From: an uncultured Porphyromonadaceae bacterium
Lineage (GTDB): Bacteria; Bacteroidota; Bacteroidia; Bacteroidales; Muribaculaceae
Assembly: GCA_947175495.1 (NCBI GenBank)
Contig: CAMWNB010000023.1
Location: forward strand, 1 to 39,076
Direction: 5' to 3'
DNA: 39,076 bases
Below are positions 25,807 through 33,973 of the stretch, one piece after another. Numbering within the stretch: position 1 is the stretch's first letter; every line of letters begins with the position of its first letter. Made by a program: the position numbers and the translations under genes. A model generated the notes under the pieces. It made no database searches. It saw only the letters and a program-made list of their open reading frames with translations, and was not told the origin of the DNA.

Positions 25807-26580
25807 TTTGTGTTCGATGCCGATTCCGAAGAGGGCGAAGTCGAAGAGAACGGGGTCGTCGGGGCGGAGTGTGCGCATGGCTGCGGTGAGCTGCTCGACG
25901 GCGGTGCGGTCGTTGCTGCGGCGGGCAAGGAGGCCGAGGTCGCGGGCGGTGTTGCCGACGTGTACGTCGAGCGGTATGTAGAGCTGTGCGGGTGTGATGA
26001 CTGACCAGATGCCGAGGTCGACGATGCCGTCGCGGCGCACGAGCCAGCGGAGGGCCATGTTGATGCGTTTGAGCGCTGTCTGCTTGAGGTTCTGTGGCAG
26101 GCAGCGTGAGTCGGTCCGGCCGTCGTTGGCTGCGATGAGCTCGCGGTTGATGGCGTCGGCGAGTGCCCATGAGGGTGCTTCGGAAGCGGCGATGCCGGCG
26201 TGGGCTGCGAGGCCTTCGACAGAGCCGTAGCGGCTGAAGATGCGGTGCAGGCCCCGGAGCCAGTGCTGCAGGTTGGCGTTGAAGAATGTGCGGTGTATGT
26301 TGTCGGTGGGGCGCAGGTCCTCGTAGGCGCGGTCGAGGATGAATTCGGCGGGTTTATGGTCCATGAGGGCGAGCATGCGCTCGCAGTTGCGGCATATCAT
26401 GGTGCGGTTGCCCCAGGCTATGGTGGCGCAGAGGAGTGCTGCTGTCTCGATGTCGCGCTGTCCGGAGAAACGGCGTGGAAACTGCACCGGGTCGGCTTCG
26501 ATGAAGGCGGGAGAGTTGAGGCGCGTGGCTTCTGTTTCGAGCAGCAGGGCTATGTCGGAGGGTATTTGTGTCATATGCAT
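25801..26580 (-). CDS. DUF2400 / TIGR02757 family protein, HhH-GPD glycosylase-like
   Basis: The 259-residue protein fits the TIGR02757 (DUF2400) family, whose function is not established. I see a pattern like HhH-GPD DNA glycosylases. An N-terminal segment DIETAALLCATIAWG (43-57) matches the 'll..ils' helix. RRDGIVDLG is at 182-190. IPLDVHVGNTARDLGLL (202-218) looks like the VDTHV..R..RLGL motif around the catalytic Asp, so D205 is the candidate. DNA-base-excision activity is an inference. Either ATG at 26580 or 26574 could be used. An intrinsic terminator ends only about 10 bp upstream of the start. Confidence 0.88.
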   Translation of the reverse strand: MHMTQIPSDIALLLETEATRLNSPAFIEADPVQFPRRFSGQRDIETAALLCATIAWGNRTMICRNCERMLALMDHKPAEFILDRAYEDLRPTDNIHRTFFNANLQHWLRGLHRIFSRYGSVEGLAAHAGIAASEAPSWALADAINRELIAANDGRTDSRCLPQNLKQTALKRINMALRWLVRRDGIVDLGIWSVITPAQLYIPLDVHVGNTARDLGLLARRSNDRTAVEQLTAAMRTLRPDDPVLFDFALFGIGIEHKL

Positions 26581-26589
26581 GGGGTTTAT

Positions 26590-26621
26590 AAAAAAACAAT
26601 GCCCGACTCCCGTCGCGCATT
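26590..26621 (-). terminator. Intrinsic terminator between tRNA-His and the DUF2400 gene
   Basis: On the minus strand a stem aatgc-g-cgac / gtcg-g-gcatt (9 pairs, one mismatch, tetraloop ggga) spans 26598-26621 and is followed by g and seven T residues (26590-26596). It lies 40 nt after the 3' end of tRNA-His and probably ends that transcript. It also lies directly ahead of the DUF2400 start, and so would be inside that gene's leader if the -7 box at 26635 is used. Confidence 0.75.
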
Positions 26622-26634
26622 GAATTCAGTTTTG

Positions 26635-26642
26635 CAAAGTTA
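26635..26642 (-). promoter_or_regulatory. Candidate -7 box TAACTTTG between tRNA-His and its terminator
   Basis: The minus strand reads TAACTTTG, a full match to TAnnTTTG, 55 nt before the DUF2400 ATG at 26580. The hairpin at 26598-26621 lies between it and the gene. It may drive the DUF2400 gene or may be a chance match. Confidence 0.4.
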
Positions 26643-26660
26643 CGTTATTTCATTGTGTAG

Positions 26661-26735
<75 letters not shown>

Positions 26736-26752
26736 ATTTTGCTATTGCGGTG

Positions 26753-26784
26753 CAAAGTTACAATCTTTTTTTGAATTGTGCAAG
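26753..26784 (-). promoter_or_regulatory. Promoter of tRNA-His
   Basis: The -7 box TAACTTTG (26753-26760, minus strand) fully matches TAnnTTTG. A CTTG (26781-26784) stands 20 nt further upstream, three of four matches to the -33 TTTG. The -7 box is 17 nt before the encoded G-1 of the tRNA. Confidence 0.65.
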
Positions 26785-26833
26785 AGTAGGACGAGATTTT
26801 TTTGCCTGGATTAGCTAAGATGGGTGAAATGAC

Positions 26834-27889
26834 CTATTTGGCGTACCAGGGAATGGGGCGCAGGCGGGGGACTGCGAGGTTGTGGCGGGTGAGGAGGGCT
26901 TCGGCGTCGGCGCGGAAGGCTTCGGCTCGCGGGTCGGAGCTGGTGTAGGCGTCGACTACTCGGAAATTGCGGCCTGCGGATGCGGGTTCGGTGAAGTGGA
27001 GGCGCCAGGCTGCGTCGGCGATGCGCACGGTGCCGTCGGGCATGCGTCGGAGGCGCACGTTGACTGCGGCTCCTCCGCGGGTGTCGCGTGTGCGCATGTT
27101 TGAGATGAAGTTGCCGAGGGAGTAGACTACGAGGGTGCGGGAGCCGTCGGGGTTGTCGAGCAGTTCCATGGGTTGAATGACGTGGGGATGTGCGCCGATG
27201 ATGAGTTCTACGCCCTGCGAGCGGAGCCACTCGGCAAGGGAGCGCTGCGATGCGTTGGGGAGGGAGCGGTACTCGTCGCCCCAGTGGACACATGCGCAGA
27301 TGATTTCGGCTCCGGCGGAGCGTGCGGCTCTGATGTCGGCGCTGATGCGCGGTCGGTCGATGTAGTCGACGTGGGCGCCGTCGCGCGCCCGGATGCCGTT
27401 GGTGCCGTAGGTGTAGTTGAGGAAGCCGATGCGGATGCCGTTGACGGTGCGTATGTGTGGCATCAGGCTGTCGCGTTCGGCAGCGGTGCGGTAGGTGCCG
27501 ATGTGGGGGAGCGCTGCGCGGTCGAGGGCGTCGATGGTGTGGCGAAGGCCGCGGTCGCGGCGGTCGAGGGTGTGGTTGTTGGCAGTCAGGTATAGTCCGA
27601 AGCCTGCGTCGCGCAAGGCGTGGAGGTAGGGCTCGGGGGCGTTGAAGCACGGATAGCCGGTGTGCGGGGCGGGGCCGATGGGTGTCTCGAGGTTGACGAC
27701 TGCGAGGTCGGCCATGCGGAACCATGGCTCGACGTCGGCGAAACATTCGGAGTAGTCCCATTCGCCGCCGGGACGCCGTGCGGCGTCGAGCTGGGCGGCA
27801 TGCTGCATGGCGTCGCCTACGAAGATGAGTTCGGCTTCCTGGAGGCCGAAGATCAGTCCGAGAAATGTGATCAGCGGGAGGAGAGCCAT
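26834..27889 (-). CDS. CapA-family protein (poly-gamma-glutamate capsule synthesis / metallophosphatase-like)
   Basis: The 351-residue protein has an N-terminal hydrophobic anchor or signal (MALLPLITFLGLIFG) and the full set of CapA/calcineurin-like metal motifs: GDAMQH (25-30), VNLETPI (64-70), LTANNHTLDR (about residue 104 on) and GAHPHVIQ (about residue 232). CapA/PgsA proteins act in polyglutamate capsule formation, but most genes of this family in non-capsulated bacteria are uncharacterised. No capB/capC (pgsB/pgsC) is nearby, so a capsule role here is doubtful. It is 6 bp after folD and ends the ffh-folD-capA run. Confidence 0.85.
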   Translation of the reverse strand: MALLPLITFLGLIFGLQEAELIFVGDAMQHAAQLDAARRPGGEWDYSECFADVEPWFRMADLAVVNLETPIGPAPHTGYPCFNAPEPYLHALRDAGFGLYLTANNHTLDRRDRGLRHTIDALDRAALPHIGTYRTAAERDSLMPHIRTVNGIRIGFLNYTYGTNGIRARDGAHVDYIDRPRISADIRAARSAGAEIICACVHWGDEYRSLPNASQRSLAEWLRSQGVELIIGAHPHVIQPMELLDNPDGSRTLVVYSLGNFISNMRTRDTRGGAAVNVRLRRMPDGTVRIADAAWRLHFTEPASAGRNFRVVDAYTSSDPRAEAFRADAEALLTRHNLAVPRLRPIPWYAK

Positions 27890-27895
27890 GGCCGC

Positions 27896-28780
27896 TTAAC
27901 GGTTGAGGCGTCTGCGCTCGAAGGCTGTGACGGTGTTGTGGAGCAGGGACGCGATGGTCATTGGACCTACGCCGCCGGGCACGGGGGTGATGTGGGAACA
28001 GAGCGGGGCGACGGCGGGGAAGTCGACATCGCCGGCGATGCGGTAGCCTTTGGGGGATGCGGGGTCGTCGACGCGTGTGGTGCCGACGTCGACGATGACG
28101 GTGCCGGGGCGCACCATGCCGGCGGTGACGAGGCCCGGACTGCCGGCGGCGCTGATGATGATGTCGCTGTCGCGGAGGATGGGTGCGAGGTCGGGGGTGG
28201 CGCTGTGGCACACGGTGACGGTGGCGTCGGCCATGAGGCCTTTTTGGATCAGCAGCGATGCCATCGGACGACCTACGATGTTGCTGCGGCCTATGACGGT
28301 TACGCGTTTGCCGCGTGTGGTGATGCCGTTGCGTCGCAGCAGTTCTATTATGCCTGCGGGAGTGGCCGGCGGCAGGCAGTCCATGCCGAGGGCGAGGCGA
28401 CCGATGTTGTCGGGGGTGAACCCGTCGACGTCCTTGCGGGGGCTTATGACTTCGAGGAGTGCCTTGGAGTCGATATGGGCCGGGAGTGGCTGCTGCACGA
28501 TGATGCCGTCGATGTCGGAGTTGGAGTTGAGGCTGCGCACGGTGTCGTGGACCTGCTGCTGGGTGGAGTCGGCGGGAAGACGCATGACGCGCGAGCGCAT
28601 GCCGCACTGGGCGCATGCCTTGGCCTTGAGGCTGACGTAGATTTCGCTGGCCGGGTCGTTGCCTACGAGCACGGCTGCGAGACGCGGGGTGCGGCCTGTG
28701 AGGGCGTGCAGTTCCGCGACGCGCCGGGCTGTGTCGGCACGCCACTCGGCGGCGGCTTTCTTTCCATCAAGCAATGTCAT
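27896..28780 (-). CDS. folD: Bifunctional methylene-THF dehydrogenase/cyclohydrolase FolD
   Basis: The 294-residue length fits FolD. Motifs are present in order: the catalytic Lys region YVSLKAKAC (about 49-57), DIDGIIVQQPLPAHID, the signature RKDVDGF, the Rossmann motif VIGRSNIVGRPMA, and the C-terminal GGVGPMTIASLL. FolD interconverts 5,10-methylene-THF and 10-formyl-THF in the cytoplasm for purine, methionine and fMet-tRNA synthesis. It is 16 bp from ffh and 6 bp from capA, so it shares their transcript. Confidence 0.97.
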   Translation of the reverse strand: MTLLDGKKAAAEWRADTARRVAELHALTGRTPRLAAVLVGNDPASEIYVSLKAKACAQCGMRSRVMRLPADSTQQQVHDTVRSLNSNSDIDGIIVQQPLPAHIDSKALLEVISPRKDVDGFTPDNIGRLALGMDCLPPATPAGIIELLRRNGITTRGKRVTVIGRSNIVGRPMASLLIQKGLMADATVTVCHSATPDLAPILRDSDIIISAAGSPGLVTAGMVRPGTVIVDVGTTRVDDPASPKGYRIAGDVDFPAVAPLCSHITPVPGGVGPMTIASLLHNTVTAFERRRLNR

Positions 28781-28796
28781 CGGCCTTACGGGGGAA

Positions 28797-30134
28797 TCAG
28801 CGACGCATGCCGCGCATGCCGCGCATCATGGCCATGGGGTTCTTCATCGAGGTGACCTGCTGCATCATCTTTCGCATCTGCTCGAACTGCTTGAGCAGGC
28901 GGTTGACTTCGGCGGGTGTGGTGCCGGAGCCGCGTGCGATGCGCTGGCGTCGGGAGCCTGCGTTGAGCACTTCGGGGTGTTCGCGCTCGTAGGGTGTCAT
29001 GGACATGATGATGGCTTCTACGCTCTTGAAGGCGTTGTCGTCGATGTCGATGTCCTTGAGGGCTTTGCCTACGCCCGGAATCATGGCTGCGAGGTCCTTG
29101 ATGTTGCCCATCTTCTTGACTTGCTGAATCTGCTTGATGAAGTCGTTGAAGGTGAACTGATTGCGGCGGAATTTCTTGGCGATCTCCTCGGCTTCCTTCT
29201 CGTCGAACTGCTGCTGAGCCTTTTCGACGAGGGAGACAATATCGCCCATGCCGAGGATGCGGTTGGCCATGCGGTCGGGGTGGAAGGTGTCGATGCCGTC
29301 GAGAGTCTCGCCTGTGCCTACGAACTTGATGGGTTTGTGAACGACGCTGCGGATGGAGAGGGCTGCGCCGCCTCGGGTGTCGCCGTCGAGTTTGGTGAGG
29401 ACGACGCCGTCGAAGTCGAGGCGTTCGTTGAAGGTCTTGGCCGTGTTGACTGCGTCCTGGCCTGTCATTGAGTCGACGACGAAGAGGATTTCGCCGGGGT
29501 TGATGGCTTTTTTGATGGCTTCAATCTCGTCCATCATCTGCTCGTCGACGGCAAGGCGGCCGGCGGTGTCGACGATGACGAGGTCGTTGTGGTGGGCTCG
29601 TGCGTGGTCGATGGCACGTCGTGCGATGCCTACGGGGTCTTTGACGTCGGGCTCGGTGTAGACGTCGGCTCCGATGCTTTCGGCAAGCACTTTGAGCTGG
29701 TCGATTGCGGCCGGGCGATAGACGTCGCACGCTGCGAGCAGCGGTCGCATGTGCTTCTCGGCCATGAGTTTCTTGGCGAGCTTGCCGGTGAAGGTGGTCT
29801 TACCGGAACCCTGGAGACCCGACATGAGGATGATCGCGGGGTTGCCTTTGATGGTGAGGGGGGCTACGTCGCCGCCCATGAGTGCGGTGAGCTCGTCGTT
29901 GACAATCTTTACCATCAGCTGTTCGGGGCGAACGGCGTTGATGACGTTCTGTCCCAGTGCTTTCTGCTTGACGGCGTCGGTGAAGGCCTTGGCTGTGGCG
30001 AAGTTGACGTCGGCATCGATGAGCGCGCGGCGCACGTCCTTGAGCGTGTCGGCTACGTTGATTTCGGTGATTTTGCCTTGACCTTTCAGAATCTTGAAGC
30101 TCCGTTCAAGGCGTTCGCTTAGTCGTTCAAACAT
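28797..30134 (-). CDS. ffh: Signal recognition particle protein Ffh
   Basis: The 445-residue protein has the three SRP54 domains. An N-terminal helical domain comes first. The NG GTPase domain has G1 GLQGSGKTT (106-114), DTAGR and TKLDGDTRGG. The Met-rich M domain ends KKQ-type and MRKMMQQ, then MAMMRGMRGMRR. It binds 4.5S RNA and signal sequences and delivers ribosomes to FtsY at the inner membrane. The 4.5S RNA gene is not in the window. It follows panD with a 21-bp gap. Confidence 0.98.
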   Translation of the reverse strand: MFERLSERLERSFKILKGQGKITEINVADTLKDVRRALIDADVNFATAKAFTDAVKQKALGQNVINAVRPEQLMVKIVNDELTALMGGDVAPLTIKGNPAIILMSGLQGSGKTTFTGKLAKKLMAEKHMRPLLAACDVYRPAAIDQLKVLAESIGADVYTEPDVKDPVGIARRAIDHARAHHNDLVIVDTAGRLAVDEQMMDEIEAIKKAINPGEILFVVDSMTGQDAVNTAKTFNERLDFDGVVLTKLDGDTRGGAALSIRSVVHKPIKFVGTGETLDGIDTFHPDRMANRILGMGDIVSLVEKAQQQFDEKEAEEIAKKFRRNQFTFNDFIKQIQQVKKMGNIKDLAAMIPGVGKALKDIDIDDNAFKSVEAIIMSMTPYEREHPEVLNAGSRRQRIARGSGTTPAEVNRLLKQFEQMRKMMQQVTSMKNPMAMMRGMRGMRR

Positions 30135-30155
30135 ATGTTGCTGATGGATGGAGTG

Positions 30156-30506
30156 TTAGATGAGTTTGTTGGTGGCCGTGTCGGGGAATATGACAGTGGG
30201 ACGGAATGCGCGTGCTTCGTCGGGCGTCATGGAGGCGTAGGCCATGATGATGACGATGTCGCCGGGCTGCACAAGGCGTGCGGCCGCGCCGTTGAGGCAC
30301 ACGACGCCGCTTCCGCGCGGGCCCGGGATGGTGTAGGTGTCGAGGCGTGCGCCGTTGTTGTTGTTGACGATGTAGACGCGCTCGCCGGGTATGATGTCTG
30401 CTGCGTCGAGGAGGTCCTCGTCGACTGTTATGCTGCCGATGTAGTCGAGCCGTGCTTCGGTGACGGTGACGCGGTGTATTTTGGATTTCAGAACTTCAAT
30501 CGTCAT
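30156..30506 (-). CDS. panD: Aspartate 1-decarboxylase precursor PanD
   Basis: The 116-residue protein is a pyruvoyl enzyme precursor. Its self-cleavage site is G24-S25 in [12 protein letters not shown], giving the pyruvoyl group on Ser25. The rest follows the family: [42 protein letters not shown] and MTPDEA. It makes beta-alanine from aspartate for pantothenate. The ATG at 30506 is chosen although the frame stays open upstream in the panC gene. It overlaps panC by 4 bp (ATGA), so both steps of beta-alanine use are made together. Confidence 0.97.
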   Translation of the reverse strand: MTIEVLKSKIHRVTVTEARLDYIGSITVDEDLLDAADIIPGERVYIVNNNNGARLDTYTIPGPRGSGVVCLNGAAARLVQPGDIVIIMAYASMTPDEARAFRPTVIFPDTATNKLI

Positions 30507-31357
30507 GGCCTTGCGGGGAAAATGGTGTTGTCGATGAGGCGTACGTCGCCACAGTAAACGGTGATGCAGCCGATGGCGCCGTCGGGTGCCGGCTCTTCCC
30601 CGAGGGGCTGCATGGTGGCGGGGTGGACTATCTGGAAATATTCGACGTCGAGGCCGGAAACGGCGTTGACCGCAGCGATGGTGCGCGCGGTGATGTCGGC
30701 GATGCTCTTGCCGGCCTGCCATGCTTCGAGGGCGTCTTCGAGGGCGCGGTGGATGGCGGGGGCGATGGCCCGCTGGCCGGGGGTGAGGCGGGTGTTGCGC
30801 GAGCTCATTGCAAGTCCGTCGGCCTCGCAGAGTATGGGGCAGGGCACTATGTCGCCTTTGAAGCCGATGATTTCGGCCATGCGGCGTATGACGGCTATCT
30901 GCTGTATGTCCTTGTGGCCGAAGTAGGCACGGGTGGGTTCGGCCCACATGAAGAGCTTGCTGACAATCTGCGCGACTCCGTTGAAGTGGCCGGGGCGCAT
31001 GGCTCCTTCCATGACTTCGGCCACCGGGCCGAGGTCGAAGACCCGGGTGTCGGGCTCGGGGTAGATTTCTTCGACGGAGGGTACGAATGCGTAGTCTACG
31101 CCTTCGGCCTCGAGCATGGCGCAGTCGGCCTGCTCGGTGCGGGGGTATGTGCGGAGGTCGTCGGGATTGTTGAACTGTGTGGGATTTACGAATATGCTGA
31201 CCACCACAATGTCATTGTCCTTGCGGGCTCGGCGCACGAGAGAAATGTGTCCGTCGTGCAGAGCGCCCATGGTGGGCACGAGGCCAATGGTGAGGCCCTG
31301 TGCCTTGGCTTGTGCCACGGCATCGCGCAGCTGCTCGACAGTACGGATTGTTTTCAT
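30503..31357 (-). CDS. panC: Pantothenate synthetase PanC
   Basis: From the ATG at 31357 the protein is 284 residues, the usual PanC length. The nucleotidyltransferase motif [13 protein letters not shown] is at 28-40 with H34 and H37 as the HxGH pair. [22 protein letters not shown] and MSSRNTRL follow. It condenses pantoate and beta-alanine using ATP. The frame remains open upstream to 32248 in antisense to the TPR gene, but that part is not family-like. It is upstream of panD, from a promoter at 31385-31392. panB is not in the window. Confidence 0.97.
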   Translation of the reverse strand: MKTIRTVEQLRDAVAQAKAQGLTIGLVPTMGALHDGHISLVRRARKDNDIVVVSIFVNPTQFNNPDDLRTYPRTEQADCAMLEAEGVDYAFVPSVEEIYPEPDTRVFDLGPVAEVMEGAMRPGHFNGVAQIVSKLFMWAEPTRAYFGHKDIQQIAVIRRMAEIIGFKGDIVPCPILCEADGLAMSSRNTRLTPGQRAIAPAIHRALEDALEAWQAGKSIADITARTIAAVNAVSGLDVEYFQIVHPATMQPLGEEPAPDGAIGCITVYCGDVRLIDNTIFPARP

Positions 31358-31384
31358 TGTCCTGGAAGTTGTTTTTTCAGCCTG

Positions 31385-31392
31385 CAAAATTA
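31385..31392 (-). promoter_or_regulatory. Candidate -7 box for the panC-panD-ffh-folD-capA operon
   Basis: The minus strand reads TAATTTTG, a full TAnnTTTG match, 28 nt before the panC ATG. No convincing TTTG -33 is seen; a tgttt stands near the expected place. Confidence 0.55.
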
Positions 31393-31482
31393 CTATTTTT
31401 TCTTGTAAAACAGCGAAAGATTGGGTAAGAAATGAGAAATGGGCAGGTAAAAATGGGAAATGCGGGTGCGGGGATAAGAATT

Positions 31483-31512
31483 GCTGCGCGGCCAGGGGGA
31501 TGACCGCGCAGC
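31483..31512 (-). terminator. Weak terminator-like hairpin after the TPR gene
   Basis: A 9-bp perfect stem (gctgcgcgg/ccgcgcagc) with a 12-nt loop stands 24 bp after the TPR stop (31537) on the minus strand. The T-run after it is poor (aattctta), so termination may be partial. Transcripts could continue into panC. Confidence 0.45.
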
Positions 31513-31536
31513 TGTATGATTCTTTTTGTCGGTGTC

Positions 31537-33159
31537 TTAGTCTTTGGAGAAGAGGGATTTGTTGCGGTGGAGCAGGTTGAGGAAGCGGAGGTCGTCGCGA
31601 AGGGGAGCGGCGTTGACACGGCCGTCGCTGTACTCGGTCCAGTTGTAGAGATTGGCGTAGCCTGCCTTGAGCGATTTTTCGGCGGCCTGAAGGGCTCTGT
31701 CGTTGTCGCCTGCCTGTGCGAAGTAGCATGCGGCCAAATAGTTGAGGTGGCCGTTGGTGTCGGGGTCGGCGGCGAGCTCTTTTTCGACTGCCGCGGTGAC
31801 GGTGGCTACGTCGGCTCCGGAAAACAGGCGCGCGAAGGCCGATAGGGAGCTGAGGGGCTTGTCGGGGGCGGCGTCGAGGGAGAGCACGCGCTGGTAGAGG
31901 CCGCGTGCGGCGGTGGGCTGGTTCATCTTGTCTTCGAGCACAGATGCGCGCATGAGGTAGTAGAGTGGTTCTTCGGCGTGATTCATGGATGCTTCGCCAA
32001 AGAGTTTCATGCTTTCGTCGGTGTTGCCCTGTTCGGCATAGCAGAGTGCCATTTCGCAGAGTGCGTCGCCGTTGTCGGGCATTGCGGCGAGTGCGTCGGC
32101 GGCAGCCTGGAGGGCTTGTGGAATCCGGCCTTTGTGGCGCAGGATGCGTGCGCGCAACAGGTGGTACGGGCCGTTGTTGTGGACGGATGCAAGGGCGTAC
32201 TCTACGTTGTCGAGTGCGTTGTCGAGGTCGTTGAGGGCGAACTGGCACTCGGCGATGGAGCCGTATATGCCCCGGTAGTCGTCGAGGCGGTTGTCGATGA
32301 TGTGCTGGTAGTCGGTGACTGCGTCAAGATAGTGGGCGTGTTCTTTCTCAATGGATGCGCGCAGGTAGCGGTACATGCTGTTGTCGGGCACCTGGGCCAC
32401 GGCGTTGCTGAGTGATGCGATGGTGGCGGGGTAGTCGGTGCGGCTGAATTCCATGAGTGCGTCGATGACGGGCTGTGTGTCGCCGTGGGTGCCGAGGGCG
32501 AGAAGGAGATCGTCGACGGCTCCCTGCGACTGTCCCATCTGCTGACGCACTCGGGCGCGACGCACATAGACATCGGGGTTGGTGGGGTCGAGGGCCACGG
32601 CCTGTTCGAGATAGTCGTTGGCCATGCCGAGGTTGTTTTCCATCAGGGCTATGCGGGCGAGGCCGAGGGGTGCTTCGGTGTTGCGCAGGTTGAGGCGCTG
32701 CAGGCGCTGGAAGTCGGCTTTGGCTTCGGCGAGTTTGCCGGTTTCGAGCTCGGTGTGGGCCTTCATGGAGAGGACTCGCTGCGAAGCGGGCTGCAGGCGC
32801 GCGGCTTTCTGGAGATCGGGCAGGGCGAGCTCCCGGCGTCCTGTCTTGTTGTAGATGGATGCGCGCAACAGGAGGGCACGGAAGAGGTGGTCCTCCTCCT
32901 TGGCGGGGGTGCAATCTATGGCGCGGTTGACGTCGTCGAGGGCTTTGCGGTATTCGTCGAAGTGGTAGTAGTCGTTGGCGCGGCGGAGCAGTGTGTCGTA
33001 GTTGTTGGGGTCGGCGCTGAGTTGCTCTGCGTAGACGCGGAACACTGCCTGCGTGACGGGGTTGTTGATGGTCTTGCGCTGTCGCTGTGCATTGGCCGGC
33101 GCTGCTGCCGCGCCGATTATGATGGCTGCGATGAGAAGTTTTCTGACAGACTTATTCAT
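31537..33159 (-). CDS. Periplasmic or membrane-associated TPR-repeat protein
   Basis: The 540-residue protein starts with a signal peptide (MNKSVRKLLIAAIIIGAAAAPANAQ). About ten to twelve tetratricopeptide repeats follow; the helix-turn-helix pattern with Ala-8 and Pro-32 is visible in segments such as YDTLLRRANDYYHFDEYRKAL and YLEQAVALDPTNPDVYVRRA. No enzymatic motif is seen. Such TPR proteins scaffold envelope complexes. Its start overlaps the kdsA end by 8 bp, so it is translationally coupled to kdsA, and a role in LPS or envelope assembly is possible but unproven. Confidence 0.87.
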   Translation of the reverse strand: MNKSVRKLLIAAIIIGAAAAPANAQRQRKTINNPVTQAVFRVYAEQLSADPNNYDTLLRRANDYYHFDEYRKALDDVNRAIDCTPAKEEDHLFRALLLRASIYNKTGRRELALPDLQKAARLQPASQRVLSMKAHTELETGKLAEAKADFQRLQRLNLRNTEAPLGLARIALMENNLGMANDYLEQAVALDPTNPDVYVRRARVRQQMGQSQGAVDDLLLALGTHGDTQPVIDALMEFSRTDYPATIASLSNAVAQVPDNSMYRYLRASIEKEHAHYLDAVTDYQHIIDNRLDDYRGIYGSIAECQFALNDLDNALDNVEYALASVHNNGPYHLLRARILRHKGRIPQALQAAADALAAMPDNGDALCEMALCYAEQGNTDESMKLFGEASMNHAEEPLYYLMRASVLEDKMNQPTAARGLYQRVLSLDAAPDKPLSSLSAFARLFSGADVATVTAAVEKELAADPDTNGHLNYLAACYFAQAGDNDRALQAAEKSLKAGYANLYNWTEYSDGRVNAAPLRDDLRFLNLLHRNKSLFSKD

Positions 33160-33973
33160 TTATGTGGTTGATTGTGTTTCTGAGTTTTGTGAGACGATGG
33201 AGCAGTCCGGGCAGGAGCTCGAGGCGGAGCATGTTTTTTCCGTCGCTGAGAGCTGTCTGCGGTGTGGGGTGTGTCTCTATGAAGATGCCGTCGGCTCCGG
33301 CCGCTATGCCGCAGCGGGCTATGGTCTCGATGAGCTGCGGCTGCCCGCCGGTGACTCCCGATGCCTGGTTGGGCTGCTGGAGCGAGTGGGTGCAGTCGAG
33401 GATTACGGGCACGCCTATGGCCTGCATGGCGGGGATGCCTCGGTAGTCGACTACCAGGTCGGTGTAGCCGAAGGTGGTGCCGCGTTCGGTGACGGCTACA
33501 TGGGTGTTGCCGCATCGCCGGATTTTTTCGACGGCGAAACGCATGGCCTCGGGGGCGAGAAACTGTCCTTTCTTGATGTTGACCATGCGGCCTGTCGCGG
33601 CTGCGGCCTCAAGCAAGTCGGTCTGCCGGCAGAGGAAGGCGGGTATCTGGAGGATGTCGACATATCGGGCGGCTATCTCGGCTTCGTCGGCGCTGTGGAT
33701 GTCGGTGACGACGGGGACGCCTATTTCTTCACGCACGCGCGCGAGGATCTCGAGGGCGTGCCCGTCGCCGATGCCTTGGAAGGAGTCGATGCGGGAGCGG
33801 TTGGCCTTGCGGTAGGAGCCTTTAAAGACGTAGGGAATTCCCAGTTCGGCGCAGACCGGCGCTATGGTGCGTGCTATGTCGAGGGCCATTTCCTCGCCCT
33901 CGATGACGCATGGGCCTGCGAGCAGGAAGAAGTTGCCGGTGGGCGATGATTGCAGATAGTCTGTGATGTTCAT
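33152..33973 (-). CDS. kdsA: 3-deoxy-8-phosphooctulonate synthase KdsA
   Basis: The 273-residue protein has the KDO-8-phosphate synthase signatures LLAGPCVIEGE (about 17-27), VFKGSYRKANRSR, VTDIHSADEA, NIKKGQFLAPEAM, and the C-terminal DGIFIETHP. It condenses PEP with arabinose-5-phosphate in the Kdo branch of lipid A/LPS core synthesis in the cytoplasm. The ATG at 33973 starts MNITDYL; upstream codons belong to rsmE on an overlapping frame. It overlaps rsmE by 4 bp and the TPR gene by 8 bp. Confidence 0.96.
   Translation of the reverse strand: MNITDYLQSSPTGNFFLLAGPCVIEGEEMALDIARTIAPVCAELGIPYVFKGSYRKANRSRIDSFQGIGDGHALEILARVREEIGVPVVTDIHSADEAEIAARYVDILQIPAFLCRQTDLLEAAAATGRMVNIKKGQFLAPEAMRFAVEKIRRCGNTHVAVTERGTTFGYTDLVVDYRGIPAMQAIGVPVILDCTHSLQQPNQASGVTGGQPQLIETIARCGIAAGADGIFIETHPTPQTALSDGKNMLRLELLPGLLHRLTKLRNTINHINE

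Noticed and set aside
26811-28745. Long minus-strand open frame (644 codons) across capA and folD
   Set aside because: It is in another frame over two well-supported genes, is extremely rich in Arg, His and Pro, and matches no family; it is an effect of high GC content.
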